The notes: generated by a model from the sequence alone, not told the origin. Counted from the first letter of the stretch, positions 39,346 to 50,124 are shown. The stretch: DNA of 64,000 nt from Burkholderiaceae bacterium (GCA_030157545.1 JAOAUN010000035.1:109956-173955), one strand, 5' to 3'. Translations and numbers: made by a program.

Positions 39346-41451
39346 TTACTGCTGAACGAGCCGGATTTTGATGCGCTCGAATTCTTTGTCGAAATCCATG
39401 GTGCGGCGCTGTGTGCTCATCGCCATCAGTGCATGTGCGCCACCCTGCTCTTGCGGCCGGATCCAGATCCACAGCCGGCGTTCACGCACATAGAGCATGG
39501 CGAAAATGCCGAGCACCAGGAACAGGCAACCGAGATAGACGACATTTTTTCCCGGCGAACGTGTGACCTGAAACACGGACGCCTTGACCTCTTCGAAACC
39601 TGCCAGCTGCAAATAAACCGGTGCGTTGTAGTAGAACGCATCGGCTAGTGCGTTGGTAGCCAGTTGCAGGAAGCGACCATGCTTTTCGTCCGCTGGCATC
39701 GCAGGCAAGTTATCCTGCTCGCGCGCAACTTGCCATAATTCCCACAGGCTGCCATTCAAAATCTTCATGAAAATATCGGCTGCTTTCTCTTGTTGCTCCT
39801 CTGGCAGCCTGCCAACAAAACGCGCAACAGCCAGATAACCGGATTCATTCTGGTCGCCGGCAAACACGGTCATGCCGCGCAAGGCTGACGCTTCGAGTTG
39901 GGCGCGCAGCTTGTCGCCAGCTGCCGAGCTCAGCGGCACTTTGCCAGCGTAGCGTTGCGCTGCTTTTTGACGCAGCGCCGGATTCAAGATCGCCGCCCGC
40001 AGACGCATCCATTCGCCGACACTGTCCTGATCGTCTGCCGGTATGCGCAGAAAGCGGAAGCTTTCGGCCGGTGTATCACGCATGCCCAGCAAGAAGACAT
40101 AGTCGCCGTCGACTTTCACGGACTGCATGTAATTGTTGAATTCACGCGCCTGACCATTTTTGTCGCGCAATTTATATTGCACGCTTGGCCCGACGTTTTT
40201 CAAGTCCTTGGTTTTGTTGCCGTTTGCAGCAGAGCCGAGCTGCTTATCAAGTCCTGTCGAGAATTTTTCGTTGAAGCTTTTGTTGCTGTTGACGGCCCTG
40301 ACATCTTGCCCGTTATTGGCCGCCATGTTCTCGACATTGAAGGGCCTGAAGCCTGACCATTCAATGGCATACTCGCTGCCGCCACTTCCTTTGAGCGGCG
40401 TGGACTTACCGACTTCGCCTTCAAGCTTGAAAGAAGTATTGCTGGCGCCCTTCATAGCGTAACCGTTGAGCTTCAGATGACTGCCGCCATCTTCAAAGCT
40501 GGACTGGTAGACCGCCAAGCCTTTGTAAATCAGCGGCTGGTTGACCTTGATGGTCGCGTCAAAACTCTTGCCGGTTTCGTGATCGGTGACAGTGACGTCG
40601 CTGGCAAACAGCTTCGGCATGCCCGTCGTATAAAAATCTACGATAAATTTTTTCAACTGGATCGTAAACGGCAGGTCCTGGATCAGCACGCCTTCGCCAG
40701 CCGGTACGATGGCGGTATTGCTGCTGCTACCTTCCGGTATCAGGGTGTTGCCACGGAAAGTAGGATTGTTCAGCCCCAGCCTGTGCTTGGCCGGGATCTC
40801 GGCAATGATGCCATTGCCCATGAAGGGTTCAATATTGAATAGCCATTGCTGCGCACGGATTGGCAGGTTGGAGTCGAGCAGGCCGCCTATGCAAATGATG
40901 ACGATGGCGCTGTGCGCAAATATATAACCGAGCTTGTTGGCCGCACCCTGCTTTGCAGTCAAAAGGATCGCGCCGTCTTTCTGCACCAAGCGAACACGGT
41001 AGCCGTCATCGGTGACTCGACGCGTTGCCTCTGCTGCCAGCGATTCCGTGCTGCCGGCAACGGTCCATTCGGCCTTGTGGTGAAAATTGCGCAGCGACTG
41101 TTCGCGCACATTTTCGCGCCAGCTTTTCATGTCCTTGATCATCTTCGGCGCATTGCGTGCAATGCACAGCGAGGTCGAGGCGACGAGAAAGGCCATGATC
41201 AGCAAGAACCACCATGCCGAGTAAACCGAATAGATAGAGACGCGCGCAAAGATCTCGAACCAGAACGGGCCAAACTGGTTCACGTAATTAGCCATCGGGT
41301 CGTTTTGCGTAACGACCGTGCCGATGATGGATGCGATCGAAATGATGCTCAGCAGACTGATCGCAAAACGCATCGACGACACCAGTTCCACAATATCTGC
41401 CAGCCAGCGACGGTTGGTTGAAATCGTTATGCCATCGGTATTTGTGTTCAT
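39346..41451 (-). CDS. resB: Cytochrome c biogenesis protein ResB (Ccs1)
   Basis: ResB/Ccs1 forms the apocytochrome-handling half of the system II synthase. The 701-residue protein starts with cytoplasmic residues. Membrane helices lie near 28-48 and 75-95 (SIYSVYSAWWFLLIMAFLV), with another at about 170-190. A very large periplasmic domain follows, and a last helix near 640-660 (VVYLGCLFLVLGIFAML). The sequence RSPGKNVVYLG before that helix is typical. It is followed by ccsB. Confidence 0.92.
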   Translation of the reverse strand: MNTNTDGITISTNRRWLADIVELVSSMRFAISLLSIISIASIIGTVVTQNDPMANYVNQFGPFWFEIFARVSIYSVYSAWWFLLIMAFLVASTSLCIARNAPKMIKDMKSWRENVREQSLRNFHHKAEWTVAGSTESLAAEATRRVTDDGYRVRLVQKDGAILLTAKQGAANKLGYIFAHSAIVIICIGGLLDSNLPIRAQQWLFNIEPFMGNGIIAEIPAKHRLGLNNPTFRGNTLIPEGSSSNTAIVPAGEGVLIQDLPFTIQLKKFIVDFYTTGMPKLFASDVTVTDHETGKSFDATIKVNQPLIYKGLAVYQSSFEDGGSHLKLNGYAMKGASNTSFKLEGEVGKSTPLKGSGGSEYAIEWSGFRPFNVENMAANNGQDVRAVNSNKSFNEKFSTGLDKQLGSAANGNKTKDLKNVGPSVQYKLRDKNGQAREFNNYMQSVKVDGDYVFLLGMRDTPAESFRFLRIPADDQDSVGEWMRLRAAILNPALRQKAAQRYAGKVPLSSAAGDKLRAQLEASALRGMTVFAGDQNESGYLAVARFVGRLPEEQQEKAADIFMKILNGSLWELWQVAREQDNLPAMPADEKHGRFLQLATNALADAFYYNAPVYLQLAGFEEVKASVFQVTRSPGKNVVYLGCLFLVLGIFAMLYVRERRLWIWIRPQEQGGAHALMAMSTQRRTMDFDKEFERIKIRLVQQ

Positions 41452-41513
41452 CTGTTTGTGCTATTTGTGCCGGTTGTTGATTGATGCAGTGCTTGCAGTT
41501 TAGCGCTGAATGC

Positions 41514-41540
41514 AAAAAGGGGCAGCCTAGCGGCCACCCC
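41514..41540 (-). terminator. Intrinsic terminator of the cytochrome c4 gene
   Basis: The hairpin ggggcagcc / ggccacccc (41519-41540) has a 2x2 internal loop. It is followed on the minus strand by five T. It separates cytochrome c4 from resB and implies a separate promoter for resB. Confidence 0.65.
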
Positions 41541-41576
41541 TGAACATCTGTGTGTTGCTAGTGTACGGTTTGGTGC

Positions 41577-42245
41577 TTACTTCAGGCCAGCGACGTAATC
41601 GGCGACTGCCTGTATTTCTTCATCCGACATGCGCTTGGCTATGACCGTCATCTGCGCACTGTTGTTACGAGCGCCGGTGCGGAAGTTAGTCAGTTGCGCA
41701 ACAGTGTAATCCTGATGCTGGGCTGCGAGGCGCGGATATTGCGCAGGGATACCAGCGCCGTTCGGGCTATGGCAACCGGCACAGGCAGGCACGTTTTTCT
41801 CGGCGATGCCGGCGCGGTAGATTTTCTTGCCGAGCTCGACGGTATTTTTGTTATGGGCTGCGCCAGGTGCGGGCTTTTGCGCGCTGACGTAGGCTGCCAC
41901 ATTGCGCATGTCTTCTTCGGTCATTGCCTTCGCAATCGCGGTCATGATGGCGTTGTTGCGGTTAGGGCCTTTGAAGTCATGCAATTGCTTGGCGATGTAG
42001 GCCTCGTGTTGCGCAGCCAGTTTCGGATTTTGCGAAATGCTTGAATTACCTGCTGGGCCATGGCAGGCCAGGCAGGCAGTAATGCCGCGTGCTGCGTCAC
42101 CCGTGGAGTACAGCGTGCTGCCCTTGGCGGCATCCGCCTTGGGTGCTGCATGTTCTTCGTTGGCCTGCGCAACCGAGGTCAGCGAGGACAGCGCGAACAG
42201 CGCGATGGAAAGGAATTTTGCGACCGACGGGAATGCACGATTCAT
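41577..42245 (-). CDS. Diheme cytochrome c4
   Basis: Cytochrome c4 shuttles electrons between the bc1 complex and terminal oxidases in the periplasm. The 222-residue precursor has a signal peptide ending near AQA-NEE. Two similar heme domains follow. The first heme site is CLACH (C58, C61, H62) and the second is CAGCH. Axial methionines are likely in the MTAIAKAM and MTVIAKRM stretches. It lies upstream of resB-ccsB, whose products attach its hemes, and is divergent from engB. Confidence 0.95.
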   Translation of the reverse strand: MNRAFPSVAKFLSIALFALSSLTSVAQANEEHAAPKADAAKGSTLYSTGDAARGITACLACHGPAGNSSISQNPKLAAQHEAYIAKQLHDFKGPNRNNAIMTAIAKAMTEEDMRNVAAYVSAQKPAPGAAHNKNTVELGKKIYRAGIAEKNVPACAGCHSPNGAGIPAQYPRLAAQHQDYTVAQLTNFRTGARNNSAQMTVIAKRMSDEEIQAVADYVAGLK

Positions 42246-42320
42246 TCAAACACCCTGAACTGGAAATTAGTTTTCTTAGTGCCGCAATACGGCTTGGCCG
42301 GAGCGGATTAACAGGGTCGC

Positions 42321-42333
42321 ATTGTACTACAAT
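42321..42333. promoter_or_regulatory. Palindrome giving back-to-back -10 boxes for cytochrome c4 and engB
   Basis: ATTGTA-C-TACAAT is a perfect palindrome about its central C, so each strand reads TACAAT, a 5-of-6 match to the -10 consensus. It lies in the 125-bp divergent region. The -35 boxes are weak on both sides. It may also be an operator. Confidence 0.3.
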
Positions 42334-42370
42334 AGGCCCCTTCGTTTCCTCTCCTGTCTGTTTCTTCCCT

Positions 42371-43072
42371 ATGTCCCTTTTATGGCAAGCCCGCTTTTTC
42401 ACTACGGTTGATCACCTGAGGGATTTGCCAAATTATCAAGTCCCCGAGATCGCCTTTGCCGGCCGCTCCAATGCGGGCAAGTCAACGGCTATCAATCTGC
42501 TGTGTAATCAGAAAAAACTCGCGTTTGCGTCCAAGACGCCGGGCCGCACGCAGCACATCAACTATTTTTCGCTGGGCGGCTCGCACGTCGGCCAGCATCG
42601 CAAGGACGCGACCCGGGTCGATGAGATCCGCGCGTTTCTGGTCGATTTGCCCGGCTATGGCTACGCGCAGGTGTCGGGCTCGGCCAAGCATCACTGGCAG
42701 GATTTGCTGGGCCGCTATGTACAGGCTCGCGAACAGCTGGCGGCGCTGGTACTGATCATGGATGCACGTCGCCCTTTTACCGATCTGGATGTGGAAATGC
42801 TGGAATGGTTCGCACCAACCGGCAAGCCGATTCATTGCCTTCTTAGTAAGGCCGATAAGTTGAACCGCAGTGAAACAACCGAGGCGCTTCGGCTGGCGCG
42901 CTCGGTGCTGGCCAGTTATGTTGATGACGAAGGCCAGCCACTGCATTTCTCGGTACAAATGTTTTCGGCTTTAAAACGCATCGGGCTGGAAGAGGCGGAT
43001 GCGACCATACGCAATTTGCTGGGCTTGAATGCGCCGACTGTTTCAGAACTGTCGGCCGACAGCCCCGAAGAA

Positions 43073-43075
<3 letters not shown>
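42371..43075 (+). CDS. engB: Ribosome biogenesis GTP-binding protein EngB (YihA/YsxC)
   Basis: EngB is a GTPase needed for 50S subunit assembly and cell division. It has 234 residues. The G1 motif is GRSNAGKS at 31-38. G2 lies around KTPGRTQ, G3 is DLPGYG and G4 is SKADKLN. The frame extends far upstream, but the ATG at 42371 (MSLLWQARF) fits the family. Its stop codon (43073-43075) is inside the A-run that forms the T tract of the minus-strand RNA described at 43073-43185. Confidence 0.95.
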
Positions 43076-44274
<1,199 letters not shown>

Positions 44275-44397
44275 ATCTCGGCAATTGTTCGACATTCGAA
44301 CTTTTCTTCGTTAAACGTCACTTAATTTGCAGTCAGGCTCTTCCACTGAGGAATTGCTCCACGGGCAAATCAAGTATTCAAGTTTAGCGAGGAATCC

Positions 44398-44877
44398 ATG
44401 AAAACCACCCCTGTGATTGGACAACGAGCATTAAATCCCGACAAAAATTTTAGCGTCAAACCCGGTGTCGTCGTGGCGCACAACCAAAATCTTCGCACTC
44501 CCGGCGGGAAAAAGGAAAAGCTGATTGTCTTTTCTCGCGTGCCCTACTCTCAGCTTGCAGAGGACAAATCCGGCAAGACAAAACTCGCTGCCAAGCGGGC
44601 CTTGAACATTTTGCAAGAGCGACTTAAAAAAGGGGGCTTGCCCCCTGAAAAAATCGACAACCTGTTGCAGCATATGTATGCGAAGGTTGAAGGAAAATTG
44701 GAATCCGATAAGAATGCACTGGGTAGCGATGCCCTTGATAGCTTGCTCGAAACAGGCAAACTTAAGTATGGCAAAGTACGTTTCGCAGGCAATGACCAAC
44801 AGATTCCAGCGAAGCCCGTGCCCAGCGCACCGCTGCCGACCACCGTCGATTTGCCGGAACTGCCAGATGTAGATTGA
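44398..44877 (+). CDS. Small protein of unknown function
   Basis: I do not recognise this 159-residue protein. It starts MKTTPVIGQRALNPDKNF and has a proper ribosome site (GAGGAA). A convincing terminator follows, so it is very likely a real gene. It is hydrophilic and Lys-rich, with no signal peptide or membrane segment. Residues about 60-120 look helical (AAKRALNILQERLKKGG...EKIDNLLQHMYAKVEGKLES), and the last 25 are Pro-rich (PAKPVPSAPLPTTVDLPELPDVD). Base composition looks more AT-rich than its neighbours, which could mean recent arrival. It is isolated between hemB and a convergent peroxiredoxin. Confidence 0.75.
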   Translation: MKTTPVIGQRALNPDKNFSVKPGVVVAHNQNLRTPGGKKEKLIVFSRVPYSQLAEDKSGKTKLAAKRALNILQERLKKGGLPPEKIDNLLQHMYAKVEGKLESDKNALGSDALDSLLETGKLKYGKVRFAGNDQQIPAKPVPSAPLPTTVDLPELPDVD

Positions 44878-44893
44878 TTTTCTATCGATACCT

Positions 44894-44927
44894 AAAAGAA
44901 TGCCCGCATTAGCGGGCATTCTTTTTT
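44894..44927. terminator. Bidirectional terminator between convergent genes
   Basis: A 14-bp stem (aaaagaatgcccgc / gcgggcattctttt) with loop atta has T runs in both directions. It serves the unknown gene on the plus strand and the peroxiredoxin gene on the minus strand. Confidence 0.9.
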
Positions 44928-44933
44928 CTACTG

Positions 44934-45572
44934 CTATTTATTTGGCTGCGGCGTGATGCGCAGATACGGCTTGGGCGACTTATATCCTTTTGGATATTTT
45001 TGCTTGAGCACCTCTTCGTCCTGTACCGACAGCGGAATGATGACATCATCACCATCGCGCCAGTTGCCGGGCGTAGCCACTGTGTAGCCGTCGGTCAGCT
45101 GCAAGGCATCAATCACGCGTAGCACTTCATCAAAATTGCGGCCCGTGCTCATCGGATAAGTGATCATCAGACGCACTTTCTTTTTCGGGTCGATGACAAA
45201 CAATGAGCGCACCGTTGCGGTCTCGGACTGATTCGGATGAATCATGTCGTACAAACCGGAGACGTGCTTGTCAGCATCGGCAACGATTGGAAATCCAACC
45301 ACTGTCTTCTGAGTCTCTTCAATATCCTTGATCCAGTCTTTGTGCTTATCAGCCGGATCAACCGATAGCGCAATGGCTTTGACATTACGCTTGTCAAACT
45401 CTGGCTTGAGCTTGGCGGTCAGGCCGAGCTCGGTGGTGCACACAGGCGTGAAGTCTGCCGGATGCGAAAACAGAACTACCCACGCGTCACCTGCCCACTC
45501 ATGAAACTTGATCTTGCCTATTGATGAATCTTGTTCAAAATCAGGTGCGGTATCACCTAGTCTTATTGCCAT
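44934..45572 (-). CDS. 1-Cys peroxiredoxin (Prx6 type)
   Basis: This 212-residue thiol peroxidase reduces hydrogen peroxide and organic peroxides. The peroxidatic cysteine is C45 in the motif HPADFTPVCTTE. The Prx6-like C-terminal domain (about 160-212) has DGYTVATPGNWRDGDDVIIP. No resolving cysteine of the AhpC C-terminal type is present; C45 is the only cysteine in the sequence, consistent with a 1-Cys mechanism. A strong ribosome site (AAGGAG) and a sigma-70-like promoter precede it. Confidence 0.93.
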   Translation of the reverse strand: MAIRLGDTAPDFEQDSSIGKIKFHEWAGDAWVVLFSHPADFTPVCTTELGLTAKLKPEFDKRNVKAIALSVDPADKHKDWIKDIEETQKTVVGFPIVADADKHVSGLYDMIHPNQSETATVRSLFVIDPKKKVRLMITYPMSTGRNFDEVLRVIDALQLTDGYTVATPGNWRDGDDVIIPLSVQDEEVLKQKYPKGYKSPKPYLRITPQPNK

Positions 45573-45616
45573 CCTGCTCTCCTTTTTTGATTGAAATTCT
45601 GTCTTTACAGGAAATG

Positions 45617-45644
45617 AATATAGGGTCTCTGACTTGCATTACAA
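45617..45644 (-). promoter_or_regulatory. Probable promoter of the peroxiredoxin gene
   Basis: On the minus strand TTGTAA (45644-45639), a 16-bp spacer and TATATT (45622-45617, 5 of 6) lie about 45 bp before the ATG. A GATAATATC palindrome lies just upstream. Whether OxyR binds there cannot be judged. Confidence 0.42.
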
Positions 45645-45688
45645 AGATATTATCGCTCTTTGTTCATACGCAGAATATGCAGTTTGCC

Positions 45689-47470
45689 CTATTCCGCTAG
45701 TACCTGTTTGAGCGACTGCAGAAAGCGCTCCGGCGCCTGGTATCCGATGACGCGTGCAGTACGTATTTCTTGCCCGTCTTTGCCAAATATAATAATGCCG
45801 GGCGGCCCGAATAATCCAAAGCGTTTCAGCAGCGCTTTGTCTTCGGCATCATTGGCTGTGACATCGGCCTGCAGCAGCAGCATGTTGTCGAGCGCACTTG
45901 CTACTGCCTTGTCGCTAAAGGTGAATTTTTCCATCTCCAGACAAGAGACACACCAGTCTGCATAAAAATCGAGCATGACAGGACGGCCATTGGCGCTGCG
46001 AATCGCTGCATCGACATCGCTGCTGGTCTTGACGCGCTTGAATATTGTTTTGGATCTCTCGGTACCCGTCAGGTGCGCCAGCGGTGCCCATGCATCACGC
46101 CCGCCGCTGAGCATGCCTGTTATTTGTACCAGGCCCAGCAAGGCAAACAATATGCCCAGCGTTTTGGCCGGCACGCCCCACTTTTTTGATGCCAACAGAA
46201 AGCCGCCGTAGCCTAGACTCAGCAAGCCCCAGCCCAACATCAGTGACCAGGCCGGAATCAGAGAGGCGACCATCCACAAGGCTAGTGTCAGCATCAGCAC
46301 GCCAAAGAAGGGTTTGACCGCATCCATCCAGCTTCCCGCGCGCGGCAGCAGCGCTCCTGCCGACAGACCGACCAGCAGCAGCGGCACGCTCATGCCGGCC
46401 GCCATCGCAAACAATGCGCTGCCGCCAATGACAACGTCGCGGGTCTGGCTGATGTAAACCAGTGCGCCGGCGAGTGGCGCGGCTACGCAGGGACCAACAA
46501 TAAGTGCCGAGATCGCGCCCATGATGAACACGCCCGCGAGCTTGCCACCACGCTGCTGCTCGGAAAGGCGTGTCAACATCAACTGCAACGACGGAGGCAC
46601 TTGCAGTTGGTAGAGGCCAAACATCGATAGCGACAGCACAGCCATCAGAATTGCAAAGCTGGCCAGTACCGGCGGGCTTTGCAGTGCTGCAGACAAGCCC
46701 TCACCAATCAGACCTGCCGATACGCCAAGCGCGGTGTAGACGATAGCCATGCCCAGCGAATACGCAAGCGACAACACGAAGCCGCGCTGACGGCTGGTTT
46801 GCGCACCCTCGCCAACTATGATGAAGGACAGGATAGGCACCATCGGCAATACGCATGGCGTGAACGACAAGCCCAGTCCAAGCAGGAAGAACAGCGGCAG
46901 GATCAGTAGCAGCCGGCCGCTGGCGAGCGAAGCTTCGATGCGGCCCATTTCGCTGTCTGCTGGTGCGGATGATGCGGCTGGCGCGGCTGCCAGCGGTACG
47001 GTTGAATGCTGCGGCGCTGCTCCCTGCGCACTGCTGCCCGCGACAGTCAGGCGAGCGACCGACTCCATAGGTGAATAGCACAGGCCACGATCGGCGCAGC
47101 CTTGACTGACGGCCTTGAAATTGAACGGTGCATTCGCCTGCACCGGAATCCGGACTGTGACTTGATGGCGATAGGTCTCGACCTCTTTGTTGAAGGTCGC
47201 ATCGAATTTCACTTTGCCCGGCGGGATAACGGGCGTGCCAAGTTGCGCGCCATCGGCACTGAAACTGAAGCGTTCACGGTATAGGTAATAACCGTCTGCG
47301 ACTTGGTAACTGACTTCAATCGTATTTGCATCGGCCATGCGTGCACTGAAGCGGAATGCCTGCTCTGGCTGCAGATAATCTTCCTCGGCCTGAACGTGCG
47401 CAACGATCGCGAACATTGCCAGTAGTGCGAACGTGAATGCAAAAAATTTGTGCAGCAATTTGTCAAGCAT
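45689..47470 (-). CDS. dsbD: Thiol:disulfide interchange protein DsbD
   Basis: DsbD carries electrons from cytoplasmic thioredoxin to periplasmic reductants (DsbC, CcmG-like proteins). The 593-residue precursor has a signal peptide ending VQA-EED. The N-terminal alpha domain has a cysteine pair in CADRGLCYSP. The beta domain has eight membrane helices with a proline-flanked Cys in FTPCVLPMVPI and a second in GPCVAAP. The C-terminal thioredoxin domain has the active site WCVSC. It overlaps cutA by 8 bp. It fits with system II cytochrome c maturation elsewhere in the window. Confidence 0.95.
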   Translation of the reverse strand: MLDKLLHKFFAFTFALLAMFAIVAHVQAEEDYLQPEQAFRFSARMADANTIEVSYQVADGYYLYRERFSFSADGAQLGTPVIPPGKVKFDATFNKEVETYRHQVTVRIPVQANAPFNFKAVSQGCADRGLCYSPMESVARLTVAGSSAQGAAPQHSTVPLAAAPAASSAPADSEMGRIEASLASGRLLLILPLFFLLGLGLSFTPCVLPMVPILSFIIVGEGAQTSRQRGFVLSLAYSLGMAIVYTALGVSAGLIGEGLSAALQSPPVLASFAILMAVLSLSMFGLYQLQVPPSLQLMLTRLSEQQRGGKLAGVFIMGAISALIVGPCVAAPLAGALVYISQTRDVVIGGSALFAMAAGMSVPLLLVGLSAGALLPRAGSWMDAVKPFFGVLMLTLALWMVASLIPAWSLMLGWGLLSLGYGGFLLASKKWGVPAKTLGILFALLGLVQITGMLSGGRDAWAPLAHLTGTERSKTIFKRVKTSSDVDAAIRSANGRPVMLDFYADWCVSCLEMEKFTFSDKAVASALDNMLLLQADVTANDAEDKALLKRFGLFGPPGIIIFGKDGQEIRTARVIGYQAPERFLQSLKQVLAE

Positions 47471-47792
47471 TTTTTTCCTGCGCGGTTTCCTGGCTGACCC
47501 AATGCAAATAGGCGGCGTGACCCGTCAGTGGCATAGCGATTACTTCGGGCAAATCATACGGATGCGCTACGATTATGGCCTGCTCGACTTGATGATAGCG
47601 GGCTTGGGTAGTTTTGATGATGAGCGTGACTTCGTGGGCCTGCTCGACCTTGCCTTGCCAGCGGTAGACGGATTGCACTCCGGGCAGCAGGTTGACGCAG
47701 GCCGCTATTTTATTTTGCACCAGCGAGTGCGCCAGAGCCTGCGCGCTTTCCACATCGGGCAAGTTGGTCATCACCAGCAGTACCTGTTCCAT
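47463..47792 (-). CDS. cutA: CutA1 divalent-cation tolerance protein
   Basis: CutA1 is a small trimeric protein of ferredoxin-like fold linked to copper tolerance; its exact role is unclear. The 109-residue form starts MEQVLLVMTNLPDVESA at 47792. Family stretches include KIAACVNLLPGVQSVYRWQGKVE and HPYDLPEVIAMPL. The open frame extends 64 codons upstream into the ABC permease gene and is rejected. It ends inside the dsbD start. The pairing cutA-dsbD is common in proteobacteria. Confidence 0.95.
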   Translation of the reverse strand: MEQVLLVMTNLPDVESAQALAHSLVQNKIAACVNLLPGVQSVYRWQGKVEQAHEVTLIIKTTQARYHQVEQAIIVAHPYDLPEVIAMPLTGHAAYLHWVSQETAQEKNA

Positions 47793-47806
47793 TGGAAGCC
47801 TCCGGT

Positions 47807-48592
47807 TTATTTCAGCAGGCGACGACGCGTGAGGATCGACGCCAAATAAAATCCTGCAACGCAAAACACAATCAGCGTGGTCAGGTCCTGCAACGGATGC
47901 TGTGGCCACTGCCCCAGCAGCAATGGTCGCACAAGATTTACCGCCGCGCTCAAGGGCAGAAAATCTGCCAGCGCTTGTAACCACGACGGCAACTGGCTGC
48001 TTGGATAATAGACGCCGGAGAGGAAGATCATGGGCGTGAGCACTAGCGTGAAATAGTAGGTGAAAAAATCATAGGCTTTAGCCAGTGCATTGATGATCAG
48101 CGCTACCGACGCAAACGTCATACCGGTCAGGAATAGCAAGGGCGGCACCAGCAGTGTAGTGGGATGCAAACCGATGCCAAGCCCGAACATGACAAGCAAA
48201 ATTGCGATACCGGATATCAGCGATTTGGTGGCGGCCCACAGCATTTCAGCCAGTACGACATCGTCTAGTTCAAGCGGCGCATTGAGTAATGCTTCCCATG
48301 TTTTTTGCACATGCATGCGTGAGAACGCGGAATACAGCGCCTCAAAAGAAGCCGCCATCATGACCGACATGCAGATGGCGCCGCTTGCAAGAAACTGTAT
48401 GTAAGGTATGCCATTGATTTCTTTAAGCAGGCTGCCAAGTCCGTAACCGAATGCGATCAAGGTTATCAATGGCTCGGCAATATTGCCGATCACACTAGCG
48501 ACGGCAAGTTTTTTCCACACCAGAAAATTGCGCTGCCAGATGGGTACAAAGCGCAGGCTGAACAAAGGGAATCGATACATTAGAGCACGCAT
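47807..48592 (-). CDS. ABC-2 type exporter permease (NodJ-like)
   Basis: This 261-residue membrane protein has six hydrophobic segments, an ABC-2 transporter permease of the NodJ/DrrB type. It has W-R/K-NFLVWKK at the start, YSAFSRMHVQKTWEALLNAPL after helix 2 and the conserved PMIFLSGVYYPSSQLP before the last loop. NodJ exports lipo-oligosaccharides in rhizobia; the substrate here is unknown. The ATG at 48592 starts one base after the ATPase stop. An alternative ATG at 48610 would overlap it. Confidence 0.87.
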   Translation of the reverse strand: MRALMYRFPLFSLRFVPIWQRNFLVWKKLAVASVIGNIAEPLITLIAFGYGLGSLLKEINGIPYIQFLASGAICMSVMMAASFEALYSAFSRMHVQKTWEALLNAPLELDDVVLAEMLWAATKSLISGIAILLVMFGLGIGLHPTTLLVPPLLFLTGMTFASVALIINALAKAYDFFTYYFTLVLTPMIFLSGVYYPSSQLPSWLQALADFLPLSAAVNLVRPLLLGQWPQHPLQDLTTLIVFCVAGFYLASILTRRRLLK

Positions 48593-48593
48593 A

Positions 48594-49517
48594 TCAGTCT
48601 CGCATTTCACGGCCAGTGAGCTTCAGGAACAAGTCTTCAAGATTTGCCGGACGATGCAGATATCGCACGCCGGATACATTTGCAAGACTGTGCAGAATGG
48701 GTTCTGCATCATTGGTATAGCAGAACACCGTCTCTCCACTGATTTCTACCCTGTCAGCGTTTTGACGGCCTGTAGTCTGCGACCAGTTGATGGCGTTATC
48801 TCCATATACTTCGACGACTTGAGATTCGATATGCTGGGCTATCAATGCGCTGGGTTCGCCTTCGGCAATCATTCGACCATGATCAATCACAGCCAGCCGG
48901 TTGCACAAGCGCTCTGCTTCATCCATGAAATGTGTCGTTAACAAAATGGTTTTTCCAGCCGCTAGCAATGTTTTTAATCGCTCCCAAATGAGATGCCGTG
49001 CCTGCGGGTCAAGACCAGTCGTGGGCTCATCCATAAAGATCAGGTCAGGATCATTTACCAACGCGCGGGCAAGCGTCAACCTGCGCCGCATACCGCCCGA
49101 GAGTTCTGCAATCCGTGCGCTGCGCTTGGCACTCAGACTTGAGAACTCAAGAAGCCAAGGCAATCTCGACTCAATCTGCGCGCGCGACATTCCGAAATAG
49201 CGGCCATAAACGCGCAAGTTTTCTTCAACAGTGAAATCCGGATCAAGATTGTCGCCCTGAGGTACGACACCGATGCGCATGCGTGCCGATCTTGCATGCA
49301 TAGGTATTTCGTTCCCCACCAGCGTGATACTGCCGCTATCGGCTGCAGTTAAGCCCAGGCATAAACGCATGGTTGTCGTTTTGCCGGCGCCATTCGGTCC
49401 GAGCAATCCGTAGCACTCTCCACGCCTCAAAGTAAAACTGATGTCATCAATGACCGTGCTGCGCTGCTCTTTGATGCCAAATGATTTATGCAGGTGTTGT
49501 ACGGACAATATAGGCAT
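48594..49517 (-). CDS. ABC exporter ATPase (NodI-like)
   Basis: This is the ATPase of the exporter encoded with the next gene; it has 307 residues. Walker A is GPNGAGKT, the signature is [15 protein letters not shown] and Walker B is [13 protein letters not shown], with an H-loop in [11 protein letters not shown]-terminal region of about 85 residues follows, as in NodI and DrrA. I chose the ATG at 49517 ([11 protein letters not shown]). The frame extends 20 codons upstream without support. The gene pair precedes cutA-dsbD on the same strand. Confidence 0.9.
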   Translation of the reverse strand: MPILSVQHLHKSFGIKEQRSTVIDDISFTLRRGECYGLLGPNGAGKTTTMRLCLGLTAADSGSITLVGNEIPMHARSARMRIGVVPQGDNLDPDFTVEENLRVYGRYFGMSRAQIESRLPWLLEFSSLSAKRSARIAELSGGMRRRLTLARALVNDPDLIFMDEPTTGLDPQARHLIWERLKTLLAAGKTILLTTHFMDEAERLCNRLAVIDHGRMIAEGEPSALIAQHIESQVVEVYGDNAINWSQTTGRQNADRVEISGETVFCYTNDAEPILHSLANVSGVRYLHRPANLEDLFLKLTGREMRD

Positions 49518-49598
49518 ACTGGCTATGGAACGTTGGTTTGATAAACGATGATCTTGCCACAAAGTTTGACATCGCAAATTTGCAGCCTCAGAAATAGC

Positions 49599-49623
49599 AA
49601 AAGCCGGGAATTACCCGGCTTTT
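49599..49623 (-). terminator. Intrinsic terminator of the alpha operon (after rplQ)
   Basis: A perfect 10-bp stem (aaaagccggg / cccggctttt) with loop aatta lies 20 bp after the rplQ stop. It ends the long ribosomal-protein run. Confidence 0.88.
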
Positions 49624-49642
49624 ACAGAATGCTAAAAGCGAA

Positions 49643-50038
49643 TTACTCGCCGCTGTTGTCTTCGACTGCTTCGGTGTGATCAGGACGATCGACCAATTCA
49701 ACAAAAGCCATCGGAGCATTGTCGCCTACGCGGAAACCCATTTTCAGGATACGCAGATAGCCGCCGTTGCGGTTTGCATAACGTGGGCCGAGTTCAGCAA
49801 ACAGCTTTACGACGATTTCGCGGTCACGCAGGCGATTGAACGCCAAACGTTTGTTGGCGAGCGTATCGTTTTTGCCGAGGGTGAGCATAGGCTCAACAAC
49901 ACGACGCAGTTCTTTTGCCTTTGGCAGCGTGGTCTTGATGGCTTCATGACGCAGCAAGGAAACGGTCATGTTGCGCAACATAGCGAGACGGTGCGAAGAA
50001 GTACGATTCAGTTTACGAAGGCCGTGACGATGACGCAT
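49643..50038 (-). CDS. rplQ: 50S ribosomal protein L17
   Basis: L17 is a 131-residue protein of the large subunit, near the exit tunnel. It starts [20 protein letters not shown], the conserved N-terminus, and has the usual basic core. The C-terminus is short and acidic ([11 protein letters not shown]). It is the last gene of the alpha operon, 86 bp below rpoA, followed by the terminator at 49599-49623. Confidence 0.97.
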   Translation of the reverse strand: MRHRHGLRKLNRTSSHRLAMLRNMTVSLLRHEAIKTTLPKAKELRRVVEPMLTLGKNDTLANKRLAFNRLRDREIVVKLFAELGPRYANRNGGYLRILKMGFRVGDNAPMAFVELVDRPDHTEAVEDNSGE

Positions 50039-50124
50039 GGTAGTTCCTTTTCAGTTTGATTCCAGCTCTTCTATCGCCAACCATCAGATAGGCGCGGGCC
50101 GGTAAATATTAAAAATATATGAGC

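Noticed and set aside
44625..44653. Terminator-like hairpin (aggggg-CTTG-ccccct with A runs on both sides) inside the unknown gene
   Set aside because: It lies within the open frame and codes for KKGGLPPEK; no minus-strand gene would end there. It could still affect expression, but evidence is weak.
47793..47984. 64-codon N-terminal extension of cutA
   Set aside because: It is antisense-free but overlaps the ABC permease gene end in another frame and bears no CutA similarity; the ATG at 47792 gives the normal family length.
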